64,000 bases of DNA from Spirosoma telluris (GCA_003259005.1 QLII01000001.1:5819001-5883000); one strand, 5' to 3'; shown: positions 7,952-17,155, numbered from the stretch's first letter. Translations and numbers: made by a program. The notes: a model not told the origin generated them from the sequence alone.

Positions 7952-8426
7952 ATCTGTCCTGCTAGATACCAGTTTTTTTCTTCGCTTTTTGAATGATGAA
8001 GATCCGTTGTATTCTCATGCTGACGGCTACTTCCGACATTTCCTAAGGGAAGAAATGACTATGCTCATTTCCACAATTTCAATTGCTGAATATTGTGTTG
8101 GTGGTGATATTAACGAACTACCATTGAAGAATCTGCAAATTCTACCGTTTAACGTCAGCCATGCCAAACGAACGGGCGAATTTGCTCGGCTCGTATTTCG
8201 TCACAAAAATAAATTGGACCTGACAAATCGAGCGATCATTCCTAACGATACAAAACTGTTTGCACAGGCTGATACAGAAACCGCCGTACTGTATTATTTG
8301 TCGTCAGATAGTGAGAGCCAAAAGGTTTACGGGTTGCTACGATCACAGAATGCAGGACCGAAGTTTGAGTTTTTGAATTTGAAAGTTCCTCCTTCAGAAG
8401 CGTTTGGTATTCTTGATTTACGATAG
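7941..8426 (+). CDS. PIN-domain ribonuclease
   Basis: 161 aa starting at the first of two tandem ATGs, just after a GAGGAAG ribosome-binding site. PIN-fold acidic residues are in place: D9 in VLLDTSFFLRFL, E50 in SIAEYC, and D103/D111 in PNDTKLFAQADTE. PIN domains are Mg-dependent single-strand RNases common in VapC toxins. Here the partner is a 260-aa protein upstream rather than a small VapB-like antitoxin. It overlaps that gene by 11 bases. Toxin or defence effector is the likely role, but neither is shown by sequence alone. Confidence 0.65.
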   Translation: MMHKSVLLDTSFFLRFLNDEDPLYSHADGYFRHFLREEMTMLISTISIAEYCVGGDINELPLKNLQILPFNVSHAKRTGEFARLVFRHKNKLDLTNRAIIPNDTKLFAQADTETAVLYYLSSDSESQKVYGLLRSQNAGPKFEFLNLKVPPSEAFGILDLR

Positions 8427-8462
8427 TTTTTGCTTTTTTTTCCTATAATTTCCTAAACCCTC

Positions 8463-8984
8463 ATGAAAATCACTCGTTCACTCGTTCTTTTTACCGTTGT
8501 TCTGCTGATAAGTCTAACCACTTACGCGCAAACCACCACTAAAACCGGCTCATTGGCTGACGTTGCTTTTATGGAGGGGCGTTGGTTGGGAACCTTTAAT
8601 GGTGGCCCGATTGAAGCGGCCTGGATAGCGCCCGTTGGCGATAACCTGACCGGGTTTATGCGCATGATGCGGGATAACAAAGTCACCATGTACGAAATGC
8701 TGATCTTTGAGCAAACCGAACAGGGGCCTGTCGTACTGGTGAAGCATTTCAAACCCGGTCTGATTGGGCAGGAAGAGAAAGATAAATCGGATCGCTATCG
8801 ATTCATCGAAGCCGGAAAAGAAAAAGCCACCTTCGAAAAAGAAGACGGCTCTATTCGAATTATCTACGAGAAACGGTCGGCAGACCAACTGGTTATCCAA
8901 CGAGGCCAGTTGAAGGAGGGAAGCGGGCCGACGTCTCGGTGGGCCTTTACAGACCTGTTTGTGTTCAACCGTGTTAAGAAATAG
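8463..8984 (+). CDS. DUF6265 family exported protein
   Basis: 173 aa with a Sec signal peptide (MKITRSLVLFTVVLLISLTT, cleaved after YAQ). The mature part starts SLADVAFMEGRWLGTFNGGP and has GPIEAAWIAPVGDNLTGFMR and FEQTEQGPVVLVKHF, the pattern of the DUF6265 lipocalin-like family. Function unknown; a small-ligand-binding beta barrel in the periplasm is a guess from the fold. Starts 37 bases after the PIN gene, perhaps as a separate unit. Confidence 0.75.
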   Translation: MKITRSLVLFTVVLLISLTTYAQTTTKTGSLADVAFMEGRWLGTFNGGPIEAAWIAPVGDNLTGFMRMMRDNKVTMYEMLIFEQTEQGPVVLVKHFKPGLIGQEEKDKSDRYRFIEAGKEKATFEKEDGSIRIIYEKRSADQLVIQRGQLKEGSGPTSRWAFTDLFVFNRVKK

Positions 8985-8994
8985 AGACCAGGAG

Positions 8995-9639
8995 TTACGG
9001 GCGCTCAAACGAATAGATTTTTCCTGGTTCCAACAATGGATGTGGCCCTTCGAAACCGGTTTCGGTGAGTGTATAGGTTACGTTATCGAAAAAGGCTTCA
9101 GCGATCCAGGGTTCAAATCGAAATTCAAAGTAATTATGGGCTTTGTTGTCGATCTGAAAAACCGAATACCGATCCGGGCAAAGCTCAAATCGTAACGAAA
9201 TGGCTTCGGCAGAGGGTTGGGCGATACGAACTTCCCCTTCTGAATTCGTCATTTCTCGTTGAATGTTTGTGCCAGTTTTAACCGCACATTCCACATAACG
9301 CAGGAGTTGTTTATTGGGGTCGACGATTCGAATCGTTAGCTTATTGCCGGGAATAGTTTTGCTGGTGATCAGGGCAAAATCTTTGGGTGGGCGTGGTCGG
9401 CTGGTTAAGGTGAGCTGATTGCCCTGCTGTTGCCAGGTGCCCTGACCCATTCGGTCGAGTGCGCCATACGAGAAGAAAAACTCAAAGGTAGCGTCGGCAT
9501 TCAGTTTGATGCCTGACCCAACTTCCCGAACCCCTGATAAATAGTACTCTCCAGTCATTTTTTTTGTAGGCTGTGCAACGGACTGGCTTGCTAGTAGACA
9601 GATTACCAGTCCAGTAGCTAGTGGACGAATAAAAAACAT
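8995..9639 (-). CDS. secreted protein of unknown function
   Basis: 214 aa with signal peptide MFFIRPLATGLVICLLASQS, cleaved near VAQ. The first half (MTGEYYLSGVREVGSGIKLN to QGTWQQQGNQLTLTS) resembles a calycin-type beta domain that scores dietary or cell-wall-like repeats. The second half (YVECAVKTGTNIQREMTNSE onward) suggests a carboxypeptidase-regulatory-like beta sandwich. No catalytic motif seen. Converges with the DUF6265 gene 10 bases away. Confidence 0.6.
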   Translation of the reverse strand: MFFIRPLATGLVICLLASQSVAQPTKKMTGEYYLSGVREVGSGIKLNADATFEFFFSYGALDRMGQGTWQQQGNQLTLTSRPRPPKDFALITSKTIPGNKLTIRIVDPNKQLLRYVECAVKTGTNIQREMTNSEGEVRIAQPSAEAISLRFELCPDRYSVFQIDNKAHNYFEFRFEPWIAEAFFDNVTYTLTETGFEGPHPLLEPGKIYSFERP

Positions 9640-9726
9640 GTGATATCTATTTTGACTGGAAAGCTATCGCTTTCATTCGTCAGCCAGAAGCCTCACTTAA
9701 TAACTGGAGCAGGTGGGTAAACAAAT

Positions 9727-9756
9727 GGGGAGCGTGACCATCAGATCACGCTCCCC
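9727..9756 (-). terminator. terminator-like hairpin after the tricorn-like gene
   Basis: GGGGAGCGTGA (9727-9737) pairs with TCACGCTCCCC (9746-9756), an 11-bp GC-rich stem with an 8-nt loop, followed leftward by ATTTGTTTA. It lies 21 bases beyond the stop of the gene ending at 9777. Confidence 0.65.
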
Positions 9757-9776
9757 CATTACTGGTGCTATACTAC

Positions 9777-12700
9777 CTACTTTCCCGTGCTAAGTTTCGA
9801 TGCTTTTGCTTCGTTCAACTCTTTTAGTAATTCCGATACGGCCTTATCTAACTGGACGTTTTTGTCAGTATAGCTCTCGCCAATGGGCCGTGGCACCAGA
9901 ATGTCGACTGGGCGGGGAGCTAATTCCATGTTTTTTCCGGTATTGTCGGTGATTTTAATAAACGGCAACCGTAGGTTCGATCCGTCGATGAGTTGGGCGG
10001 CAGAGGTGTAGATAATCCAGCCGCCTGTAGGCTCACCTACAACTTTTCCCAGCTTTAGGGTTCGGTAGCCTTCTGTAAAATCTTCAGCATCTGACAGCGA
10101 ATGTTGATTCGTAACCAGAATCGTCGGCCGTTCTAATGACCGCTGCCCCAACTGGGTTCGTGCCGGAGCCGATGGCAAGCCGCGTGGGGTCATGGTCATA
10201 TAGCCTTTCCGCGTAAACACATCCAGCGCATAGGCATTGACAAAGCCCCCGTTGTTGTTCCGAACATCGACTACAACCCCTTCACGAGCATGATTGTCGG
10301 CGTCTAAGTCAATATTCAACTGCGCCAATGATTCGGCCGACATATCGAACAAATGCACGTAACCCAGTCGTCCATCGCTGGCTTTGTTTACGTATTCGCG
10401 CTGTTGTTGTACCCATTGTTTATAAAGCAGGCCTTTTTCTGTTGCCAGATTGACTGGGCGTACTACTACTTCATGGGGTGGGGCGCTGGGGGAGGAGGAA
10501 ATCATCAATGAAACCCGATGATTGATCTGATTTTCCAGTAGTTGATCGAGGTTCGTGGCCGCGTTAATTTTGCTATCATCGACCCCCAGCAGATAATCGC
10601 CCACCTTGATCGTACCCGCTACATCGGCCGGGCTCAAAGCAATAACTTCGGTGATGCGCAGACGGCCTGCGTTTTCATACTCAATCCGGTCGAAACGGAG
10701 TCCAAGGCGACCCGTTGTTATCTGGGCAGAACCAGCAGGTGCTGAAATACCTGAGTGAGAGGCATTCAATTCGCCGAGCATCAGGCTAATGAGTCGGCGT
10801 AATTCGTCGGGTGTGCGGGCACCGGCTGCCAGCGGTTCGTATTCGGTCCGAATGGCTTTCCAATCGGCACCGTGGAAGGTGGAGTCATAAAAGCCTTTGC
10901 TCTGAATATCCCATGCCTGCCGAAATACCTGAACTTTCTCTTCGCTGAAATCAACATCCATTTCAGCCGTTATACTCAGTGGTTTGGGTTCCCGACGGTC
11001 CAGCGCGATGGATAGAATACGGCCCTGTTCTATATAAAAAATCTCTTTGCCATCCGGCGAAAATTGAGCTCCACTTTTGTTGCCAGGCGTTGACGTTAGT
11101 TGCCGTGCTACACTTTGTTCGCGCCCTAATTCATCCAGTGAATAGGTATATAAATTCTGCTGACCGGCCAGCGTAGCGGTTAGAAGCAGCATTTTACCAT
11201 CCTTACTGATCGACTGCGCATCGACATCAACACCTACAGGCAACAGACTTAGTCGCTGCCGAATATCATCAAAAACGATTTTAGTCGCTCCGCCTTTTCC
11301 GGCTTTATCGGTTGTGTCAGCCCTGGCCGTTGTGTCCCGTGTGGCCGTTTTAGCCGTTGCAGGTGGCGTTGTGGTGGGTTTCAGCGTTTTCGGAGTTTCT
11401 TCGTTAAACAAATCCCGGAACTGATCTTCCCGGAACTTAGGCGAACGGGGCACCAGATCAATACGGGCAATCTGGGTCGTTTCGGTGCGCTGGGTGGTGC
11501 TGAACAGAATATATTTTCCGTCGGGGCTCCAGCTCAAATTCCCGCCAAATGTATTCGCCAGGAAACTAACAGGTTTACTTTCTCCGCCAGCTGCGGGAAC
11601 CACCGAAATGTTCCGAAAGGTTTTGGCACCGAACGATGCAAAGGCAATCCATTTTCCGTCTGGCGACCAAACGACCGAGCCCGAAGAAGCCAGTGGTGGA
11701 CGACCCAGATACCCTTTCTTGAGCAACCGCTCTTTTTTCGTTGCCAGATCAAGCACGCGTAACTCCTGGCCATTCCGAATGAACGCTAACGATTTTCCAT
11801 CGGGCGAAAATACGGGCGAACTATCGTCGGTATTCTCGTTGGTTAGGCGAGTTTCGTCGCGCGTGGCAAAATCGTATCGGTATAAGTGCGTAGCGCCATC
11901 GCGGCTAGACAGGTAGACGAGGCCCCGGCTATTGGGTGTCCAGACAGGTTGCGATTCATTGGCCGCGCTATGGCTAATCCGCGTCGCGTCGCCACCATCT
12001 TTGGCTGAGGCCGCAAACACTTCGCCGTGTACGGTGAACGCCACCTTTTTGCCGTCGGGCGATAAAGCCAATTCACGAAATTGGCCTGCCTGTTTCAGGT
12101 GCTCGACGGCTGGGCTGGCTGCCACACCCCGCAGTCGAATAGACAAGGGGCTGGCCTGACGGCTTGCAAGGTCATATTTCCAAAGCCCGAAATCGCGTTC
12201 GAACACAATTGTCTTCCCGTCGTACCCAATAGATGGCCAGACTACCCGCCCACTTGTAAACGTAGTCAGCATGGTTGGCTTGCCTGAAATTGGTTGTGAC
12301 CACAGGTTTTGACTCTTATTCCGATCCGATACGTAGTAAAGCGTCTTTCCATCCGGACTCCACATTGGCCAAAGTTCTTTCGCACCACTTTCGGTAACTT
12401 GTTCGTAGGCGTTTTCTGCTTTTTTAGCATCCAGATGATAGAGCCAGATTTCTGCTTCGTCGAGGTGGCTGCGCCCTTTCCGCCACCATTGGTTAGAGGC
12501 AATACCCCGTGCCGAAAAAGCCAGCGTTTTGCCATCGGGAGAAGGAGCACTATAAAATTCATTTGCATACCGATCTGCCGTTACGGCCATAGGCGTTCCG
12601 CCTGTAATAGCGACCCGGTACACATCGTTCATGCCGGAAATATCCCGACTGGTCGATTGAAAATAGACCATTTTGCTGTCACGAGACCAGGCATTTAACA

Positions 12701-13064
12701 CCTCCCCGCCATCATCATAGGTAAGCCGTTTGATGGCACCCGTTTCCAGCGTGAGCAAATAAATGTCGCCATTTCCCGTACGTGATGACGCAAAGGCCAG
12801 ATATTTACCATCAGGCGAATACAAAGGGCGCGACTCATTGTCGGGGTGAGAAACCAGTAAACGCGCTTCGCCACCTTTAGCGGGTACGGTCCAGATATCG
12901 CCACCCGAAACAAACGCTACCTCCGCCCCATCGGGCGAAAGGCTAGGTTCTGCAAAGGCGAATTTGGGAGTAGGGGGAGCAGGTTGATTCTGCCCTCGCG
13001 AAGGCAGAGCGACAACCGCCAGCAGCAAAAAACGAAGAAATAAACGTGTTGAAGAAGTGTACAT
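9777..13064 (-). CDS. tricorn-like S41 peptidase with PD40 beta-propeller
   Basis: 1095 aa with signal peptide (MYTSSTRLFLRFLLLAVVAL, ending PSRGQ). Residues about 30-690 are repeated PD40/WD40-like blades of the SPDGKxxAF type, forming two propellers as in tricorn protease. Then come a tricorn C1-like helical domain, a PDZ domain (GRLGLRFDRIEYENAGRLRI) and an S41 catalytic domain. Likely catalytic positions are His in NASHSG and Ser in HSLSDAEDFTEG. A homologue of archaeal tricorn that here is exported, so a periplasmic peptide-degrading role is likely. A Thr/Lys-rich insert (about 560-600) separates the propellers. Confidence 0.85.
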   Translation of the reverse strand: MYTSSTRLFLRFLLLAVVALPSRGQNQPAPPTPKFAFAEPSLSPDGAEVAFVSGGDIWTVPAKGGEARLLVSHPDNESRPLYSPDGKYLAFASSRTGNGDIYLLTLETGAIKRLTYDDGGEVLNAWSRDSKMVYFQSTSRDISGMNDVYRVAITGGTPMAVTADRYANEFYSAPSPDGKTLAFSARGIASNQWWRKGRSHLDEAEIWLYHLDAKKAENAYEQVTESGAKELWPMWSPDGKTLYYVSDRNKSQNLWSQPISGKPTMLTTFTSGRVVWPSIGYDGKTIVFERDFGLWKYDLASRQASPLSIRLRGVAASPAVEHLKQAGQFRELALSPDGKKVAFTVHGEVFAASAKDGGDATRISHSAANESQPVWTPNSRGLVYLSSRDGATHLYRYDFATRDETRLTNENTDDSSPVFSPDGKSLAFIRNGQELRVLDLATKKERLLKKGYLGRPPLASSGSVVWSPDGKWIAFASFGAKTFRNISVVPAAGGESKPVSFLANTFGGNLSWSPDGKYILFSTTQRTETTQIARIDLVPRSPKFREDQFRDLFNEETPKTLKPTTTPPATAKTATRDTTARADTTDKAGKGGATKIVFDDIRQRLSLLPVGVDVDAQSISKDGKMLLLTATLAGQQNLYTYSLDELGREQSVARQLTSTPGNKSGAQFSPDGKEIFYIEQGRILSIALDRREPKPLSITAEMDVDFSEEKVQVFRQAWDIQSKGFYDSTFHGADWKAIRTEYEPLAAGARTPDELRRLISLMLGELNASHSGISAPAGSAQITTGRLGLRFDRIEYENAGRLRITEVIALSPADVAGTIKVGDYLLGVDDSKINAATNLDQLLENQINHRVSLMISSSPSAPPHEVVVRPVNLATEKGLLYKQWVQQQREYVNKASDGRLGYVHLFDMSAESLAQLNIDLDADNHAREGVVVDVRNNNGGFVNAYALDVFTRKGYMTMTPRGLPSAPARTQLGQRSLERPTILVTNQHSLSDAEDFTEGYRTLKLGKVVGEPTGGWIIYTSAAQLIDGSNLRLPFIKITDNTGKNMELAPRPVDILVPRPIGESYTDKNVQLDKAVSELLKELNEAKASKLSTGK

Positions 13065-13231
13065 TTGGCTCTTAAGAGGCTTTGTTTAATCAATAAAACA
13101 ACAGGGCATTTCACGAAGAATTACCCTGCTAGTTAAACTAAGCTAAAAATAAGGCCATCTTATTGGTATGGCAAATAAAATAGGGTATAAGCCTACTACG
13201 GCCGACTTATTTTAATGATTTAAATGGATAA

Positions 13232-14077
13232 CTACCGAAGTAAGTTGGCTGGCAACTGCTTAATGGGCTGAATCTGAATATTTTTATAAAACACTTCGGC
13301 CCCTTCTGACTGGAGTTGAATTTTGCCTTTTGTGAGTGGCTCAATCTGCCCGTTGACCAGGTGGCGTGTATGGGTCAGTACTAAATTGACTTTGCCGTTC
13401 ATTACGTGCAGGCAGGTATCGCCGAAGCAGTACAGTTCCAGCACATTCCATTGACCAGACGGTTTTTCATTATCCGGGTTTTTGACGCATGACCGACCAA
13501 CGGGCGTTTTGTCCTGAAACGTTATTGGGGCTGCTCCTGGCTCATACACATACGTACCCTTATCTGTTTTGCGAGCTGCTATATCGGCCAGAACGTTCAT
13601 GACGCCCCAATAGTCTCCACAATCACCTTCCTGTACCTGTAGCTCGAACGATTCCATCCATAACATGGGCGTTCCGTGCGGGCCAACACTGTGATAAAGG
13701 AGTCCACTATCGCGGGGCTTATCGAGTTTAGGCGGCCACTTCTGCGTTCCCCATTTAAACTCCATCCGTAGGTGGTAATTCTCAAAATCAGCCAAGGTAT
13801 TGATGCCGCCAAATGTCTCACCCGAGATCCGCAGCGCGGGTTGGCCATCTACGGTCACTACTGAAAAAACCTGGTTTGGGTCTTTGTTCAGGCCAATCGG
13901 AGCGCTTTTGTCGCCTTGATTGTCTTTGGCGTAAGGTCGATCGAGGTAGGTTTCCCAGCCATTAAGATCCTTTCCGTTAAAAAGCGATTGCCAGTTGCTC
14001 TTCGCTGCAATTGGTTGGCCTTTGAGCGAAATGAGTGAAAATAGGCCAAAAGAGAGTGTTAAGAACAGGGATTTCAT
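13232..14077 (-). CDS. DUF1080 (3-keto-disaccharide hydrolase-like) secreted protein
   Basis: 281 aa with signal peptide MKSLFLTLSFGLFSLISLKG. The domain begins WQSLFNGKDLNGWETYLDR and ends in the jelly-roll segment GKIQLQSEGAEVFYKNIQIQPI, both hallmarks of DUF1080, a concanavalin-like fold. The motif DSGLLYHSVGPHG and a QVQEGDCGDYWG segment match family members annotated as 3-keto-disaccharide hydrolases. It lies downstream of a second DUF1080 gene on the same strand, separated by a strong hairpin, so the two may be transcribed separately. Confidence 0.82.
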   Translation of the reverse strand: MKSLFLTLSFGLFSLISLKGQPIAAKSNWQSLFNGKDLNGWETYLDRPYAKDNQGDKSAPIGLNKDPNQVFSVVTVDGQPALRISGETFGGINTLADFENYHLRMEFKWGTQKWPPKLDKPRDSGLLYHSVGPHGTPMLWMESFELQVQEGDCGDYWGVMNVLADIAARKTDKGTYVYEPGAAPITFQDKTPVGRSCVKNPDNEKPSGQWNVLELYCFGDTCLHVMNGKVNLVLTHTRHLVNGQIEPLTKGKIQLQSEGAEVFYKNIQIQPIKQLPANLLR

Positions 14078-14125
14078 TCGCGAACAGGTTTTTGGGAAGA
14101 GGAAAACGGAAGGTCGAAAACCTTT

Positions 14126-14169
14126 AAAACGAAAATGCCATAACTCAACAATTATGGCATTTTCGTTTT
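14126..14169 (-). terminator. 18-bp perfect hairpin terminator
   Basis: AAAACGAAAATGCCATAA (14126-14143) pairs perfectly with TTATGGCATTTTCGTTTT (14152-14169) over an 8-nt loop. The A-rich outer arm provides a T-tract on the minus strand, and the right arm touches the stop codon of the DUF1080 gene at 14169. It can act in either direction. Confidence 0.75.
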
Positions 14170-14765
14170 TACAATTCTTTTAATTTCATATTCCGCCATC
14201 GGACTTTAATACCGCCACCATCGTGGATTTGCAGCGCTACAGAGCCTTCGCCTTTACCAATTTTTTCGTCTGTTAAATCGACCATTGGTGTACCGTTCAG
14301 AAATGTCTGAACGTGATCGCCTTCTACCCGAATACGGAGTTTGTTCCAATCCGTGGGCTTCAGAATGGTTTCTTTTTCGTCGGGAATCTGCACCAGCCAG
14401 CCACGCCCGTATGATTCATAGATGCCGCCCGTATCATGATTGGGTGGAGCAACTTCTACCTGCCAGCCGTTTACTTTAGTCCCCTCTACTGTTGACCGGA
14501 AAAATACCCCACTGTTGCCATTGGCTTCTTCTTTGAATTCCAGTGTCAGATCGAAATTTTTGTAGAATTTCTCGGTAGCCAGATAGCCGTATTTCTTGTC
14601 AGGGCCGCTTTCGCAAATGAGTTCACCGTTTTCGACATACCACTTTTCAGTACCGTAAATTTTCCACCCGCTCAGGTCTTTTCCATTAAACAGCTTAATG
14701 GTTTTGGTTGGGGCTGTGAAGGCCAGTACAGTTAGCATAAGGCCGAAAGCAACGCAGTATTTCAT
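14169..14765 (-). CDS. DUF1080 (3-keto-disaccharide hydrolase-like) secreted protein
   Basis: 198 aa with a short signal peptide (MKYCVAFGLMLTVLAFTA). IKLFNGKDLSGWKIYGTEKW and GYLATEKFYKNFDLTLEFK are the typical DUF1080 start, NGNSGVFFRSTVEGTKVNG the core, and GEGSVALQIHDGGGIKVRWRN the end. It is shorter than its neighbour at 13232 and clearly a distant paralogue rather than a recent duplicate. Extracellular sugar metabolism is likely from the family; substrate unknown. Confidence 0.85.
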   Translation of the reverse strand: MKYCVAFGLMLTVLAFTAPTKTIKLFNGKDLSGWKIYGTEKWYVENGELICESGPDKKYGYLATEKFYKNFDLTLEFKEEANGNSGVFFRSTVEGTKVNGWQVEVAPPNHDTGGIYESYGRGWLVQIPDEKETILKPTDWNKLRIRVEGDHVQTFLNGTPMVDLTDEKIGKGEGSVALQIHDGGGIKVRWRNMKLKEL

Positions 14766-14815
14766 TGATTTGGAGATTTGGGGTATATTAGTTGGGAATG
14801 TATAGTTAGTGAAAT

Positions 14816-15940
14816 TTACCGACTAGCCATAATTACACAGACGGGCGCGGGCACATTTACCGATTGACCGGTATAGGTTAGTTTTCCCGTTTTCTGATCA
14901 CGTTTGAAAATGGTGATGTTATCCGAATCCTGGTTGGCTACAAACACAAACTCGCCTTTGGGGTCAATCAGGAAGTTTCGGGGCGTTTTTCCTTCCGTGG
15001 ATTGATCACCCACTTTGGTCAGCTTACCGTCGTTGCCAATGGCGAAAATAGCCAGCGAATTGTGACCCCGATTAGACTGATACAGAAATTTTCCCGACGG
15101 GTCAATATGAATATCAGCACTCGTGTTCTCACTGGTAAAATTGGCTGGTAAGGTCTTTACATTGTCTTCCAGCAAGGTGAGTGCACCCGTTTTAGCATTT
15201 CGCGAAAATACGGCTACTGATGAGATCAGTTCTTCAACCAGATAAGCGTATTTCCCATTGGGATGGAAGGTAAAATGACGAGGTCCCGAGCCGGGTTTCA
15301 CGGTGGCGTAGGGTGTTGACGCTGGTTTTACTTTGCTGGCCTTCACATCGATGTCAAAAATATTCAGCTTATCGGTGCCCAGATCGGCCACATATAGGAA
15401 TCGGTTATCGGGAGCAAGGGTTGACGAGTGAACATGGGCTTTTTCCTGCCGCTTGGCATTAGGCCCCGAGCCTGTATCCTGTACACTGTCTGTTGCTGGA
15501 GCCAGGGTGCCGTCGGCCTTAATGGGTAATACCGCTAAGTTTCCGCCCCCATAATTGGAAACGAATGCTGTTTTACCCGTTTGATCGATACTGACATGAC
15601 AGGAGCCAGTGCCTAGTGAAGGCTGACCATTCAGAAAGCTTAGTTTACCCGTCGCTCGATCAATGGCGTAGGCACTAATGCCGTTTTCGGTTTTAGCTGC
15701 GGCTTCATTGGCGGAATAGAGATAGTGACCAGAGGAGTGAAGAGCCAGAAACGAGGGACTTTTGGCATTAGCGACCGATTGAATCGGTTTCATACTGCCT
15801 GCTTTTCGGTCAAATTCATATACGTAGATACCTTCACTACCTCGAAGGGAATACGTACCTACATACATGATTTCTTTGGTCGACTGTGCCTGGGCAGTCA
15901 GGCTTGCTCCAACCAGCATAATGCTTACTAGTTTATTCAT
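14816..15940 (-). CDS. lactonase-family seven-bladed beta-propeller protein
   Basis: 374 aa, 6-phosphogluconolactonase (Pgl/YbhE-type, PF10282) family, with signal peptide MNKLVSIMLVGASLTAQAQS. Motifs include EIMYVGTYSLRGSEGIYVYE at the start, GSGPNAKRQEKAHVHSSTLA, GSGPRHFTFHPNGKYAYLVEE and TPRNFLIDPKGEFVFVANQD. The signal peptide places it outside the cytoplasm, so it is unlikely to be the pentose-phosphate enzyme and more likely acts on an extracellular lactone. Upstream of the DUF1080 pair on the same strand, which suggests a shared sugar-oxidation theme. Confidence 0.82.
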   Translation of the reverse strand: MNKLVSIMLVGASLTAQAQSTKEIMYVGTYSLRGSEGIYVYEFDRKAGSMKPIQSVANAKSPSFLALHSSGHYLYSANEAAAKTENGISAYAIDRATGKLSFLNGQPSLGTGSCHVSIDQTGKTAFVSNYGGGNLAVLPIKADGTLAPATDSVQDTGSGPNAKRQEKAHVHSSTLAPDNRFLYVADLGTDKLNIFDIDVKASKVKPASTPYATVKPGSGPRHFTFHPNGKYAYLVEELISSVAVFSRNAKTGALTLLEDNVKTLPANFTSENTSADIHIDPSGKFLYQSNRGHNSLAIFAIGNDGKLTKVGDQSTEGKTPRNFLIDPKGEFVFVANQDSDNITIFKRDQKTGKLTYTGQSVNVPAPVCVIMASR

Positions 15941-16095
15941 AAAAGTAATGATGAGTCACTTTACTAAAGGCGAATTGGTCATAAACTACCGATGCTGTTC
16001 GAAATCGTCTCCGGGTAAAATCCACTAATTTTTAAATTTTTTTTCGATTAACAAGGAAATAATACAATCATAATTGCTTTACATGAATAATGCTG

Positions 16096-16127
16096 TTGAA
16101 ACGATTAGACATAATCTCTTACTTTTG
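16096..16127 (+). promoter_or_regulatory. predicted sigma-A promoter of the OmpA-like gene
   Basis: TTG at 16096-16098 and TACTTTTG at 16120-16127, with 21 nt between, match the Bacteroidota -33/-7 consensus (TTG, TANNTTTG) exactly. The predicted leader is about 75 nt to the ATG at 16208. Confidence 0.65.
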
Positions 16128-16207
16128 TGGTACGATTCAGTTTATTCTGAGTATATAGTATTCATAACCTAACTTTTCGTTACCCGTTACTATTCTTCTC
16201 TATCAGT

Positions 16208-17092
16208 ATGAAACGAGTTTTGATTATTATCGCTGCTGTAACTATGCTGGCTTCCTGCAATAGTAAGAAGCGGCTGGCTGAAATTAAATCCTTACAAGAC
16301 GCTCGCGATAAGGCAGTTGCCTCGCTGAATGATTGTGACCAACGTACGGCTACTCTAAAAACACAATTGGCAGCCAAAGACACAGACCTGCAAGGTAAAG
16401 ACAAACAAGTAAGCGACCTTCAATCGCAAATCGACTACCTCAAAAAGACAAATACGAATCTTCTGGACCGTATGTCGGATTTGTCGATCGTGAGCAAAGC
16501 AGGTGCTGAAAGTATCAAGAAATCACTCGAAACGCTGAACGAGCAAACCAAGTACACGAACAATCTCAACTCGTCTATCCAACGGAAAGATTCAATGAAT
16601 CTGGCGTTAGTGATGAGCCTGAAACGGTCACTGGACGATATCAACGATCAGGACGTACAGGTTGAGGTGAAGAAAGGTGTAGTTTACGTGTCTCTTTCGG
16701 ATAAACTGCTATTCAAGTCGGGTAGTTATGAAGTCCTGCCAGCTGCCGAAACTGTACTGGGTAAAGTGGCTAAGGTCGTAAACGACCATAAAGACCTCGA
16801 CATTCTGGTAGAAGGTCATACGGATGTTGTCCCTATTTCGACTTCAGCGATTAAAGACAACTGGGATTTGAGTGCCTTACGGGCTACCTCTGTCGTTCGG
16901 ACGTTGCAAAAGAAATTTAGCGTAGCGCCTGAGCGTATGACCGCTGGTGGTCGTTCCGAATTCGCACCAAAGGATGATAACACAACGGATGCCGGACGGC
17001 AACAAAACCGCCGGACGGAAATTATCATTACACCGAAACTGGATCAATTCTTCAATTTGCTGTCAGGCGCTCAGGCTGGTGGAAGCAAATAA
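16208..17092 (+). CDS. OmpA/MotB-family peptidoglycan-binding lipoprotein
   Basis: 294 aa. MKRVLIIIAAVTMLASCNSK is a lipoprotein signal with lipobox LASC. Residues about 25-125 form a long coiled coil (heptads rich in Q, K, L and D). The C-terminal OmpA domain contains LLFKSGSYEVLPAAETVLGK, LVEGHTDVVPIS, NWDLSALRATSVVRTL and GRQQNRRTEIII, the full peptidoglycan-binding signature. It would anchor the envelope to the cell wall. Own promoter at 16096 and a strong terminator at 17102. Confidence 0.87.
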   Translation: MKRVLIIIAAVTMLASCNSKKRLAEIKSLQDARDKAVASLNDCDQRTATLKTQLAAKDTDLQGKDKQVSDLQSQIDYLKKTNTNLLDRMSDLSIVSKAGAESIKKSLETLNEQTKYTNNLNSSIQRKDSMNLALVMSLKRSLDDINDQDVQVEVKKGVVYVSLSDKLLFKSGSYEVLPAAETVLGKVAKVVNDHKDLDILVEGHTDVVPISTSAIKDNWDLSALRATSVVRTLQKKFSVAPERMTAGGRSEFAPKDDNTTDAGRQQNRRTEIIITPKLDQFFNLLSGAQAGGSK

Positions 17093-17101
17093 GTTTCATC
17101 T

Positions 17102-17155
17102 CAATTACACAAAAAAGCCTCGTCTGAATCCAGACGAGGCTTTTTTGTGTAATTG
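17102..17155. terminator. bidirectional 25-bp hairpin terminator
   Basis: The arms at 17102-17126 and 17131-17155 are perfectly complementary with an AATC loop. The core is AAAAAAGCCTCGTCTG paired with CAGACGAGGCTTTTTT, giving a GC stem with a T-tract on both strands. It serves the convergent OmpA-like and lspA genes. Confidence 0.88.

Noticed and set aside
7941..8426. Classical VapBC toxin-antitoxin call
   Set aside because: The PIN domain fits, but the upstream partner is 260 aa without any known antitoxin fold, so the VapB label is not supported.
8550..9008. 152-residue open frame antisense to the DUF6265 gene
   Set aside because: The sense frame has a signal peptide and family motifs; the antisense reading is a shadow with no motif.
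9727..9756. Operator-like palindrome after the tricorn-like gene
   Set aside because: Its GC-rich stem and downstream position relative to the minus-strand gene fit a terminator better.
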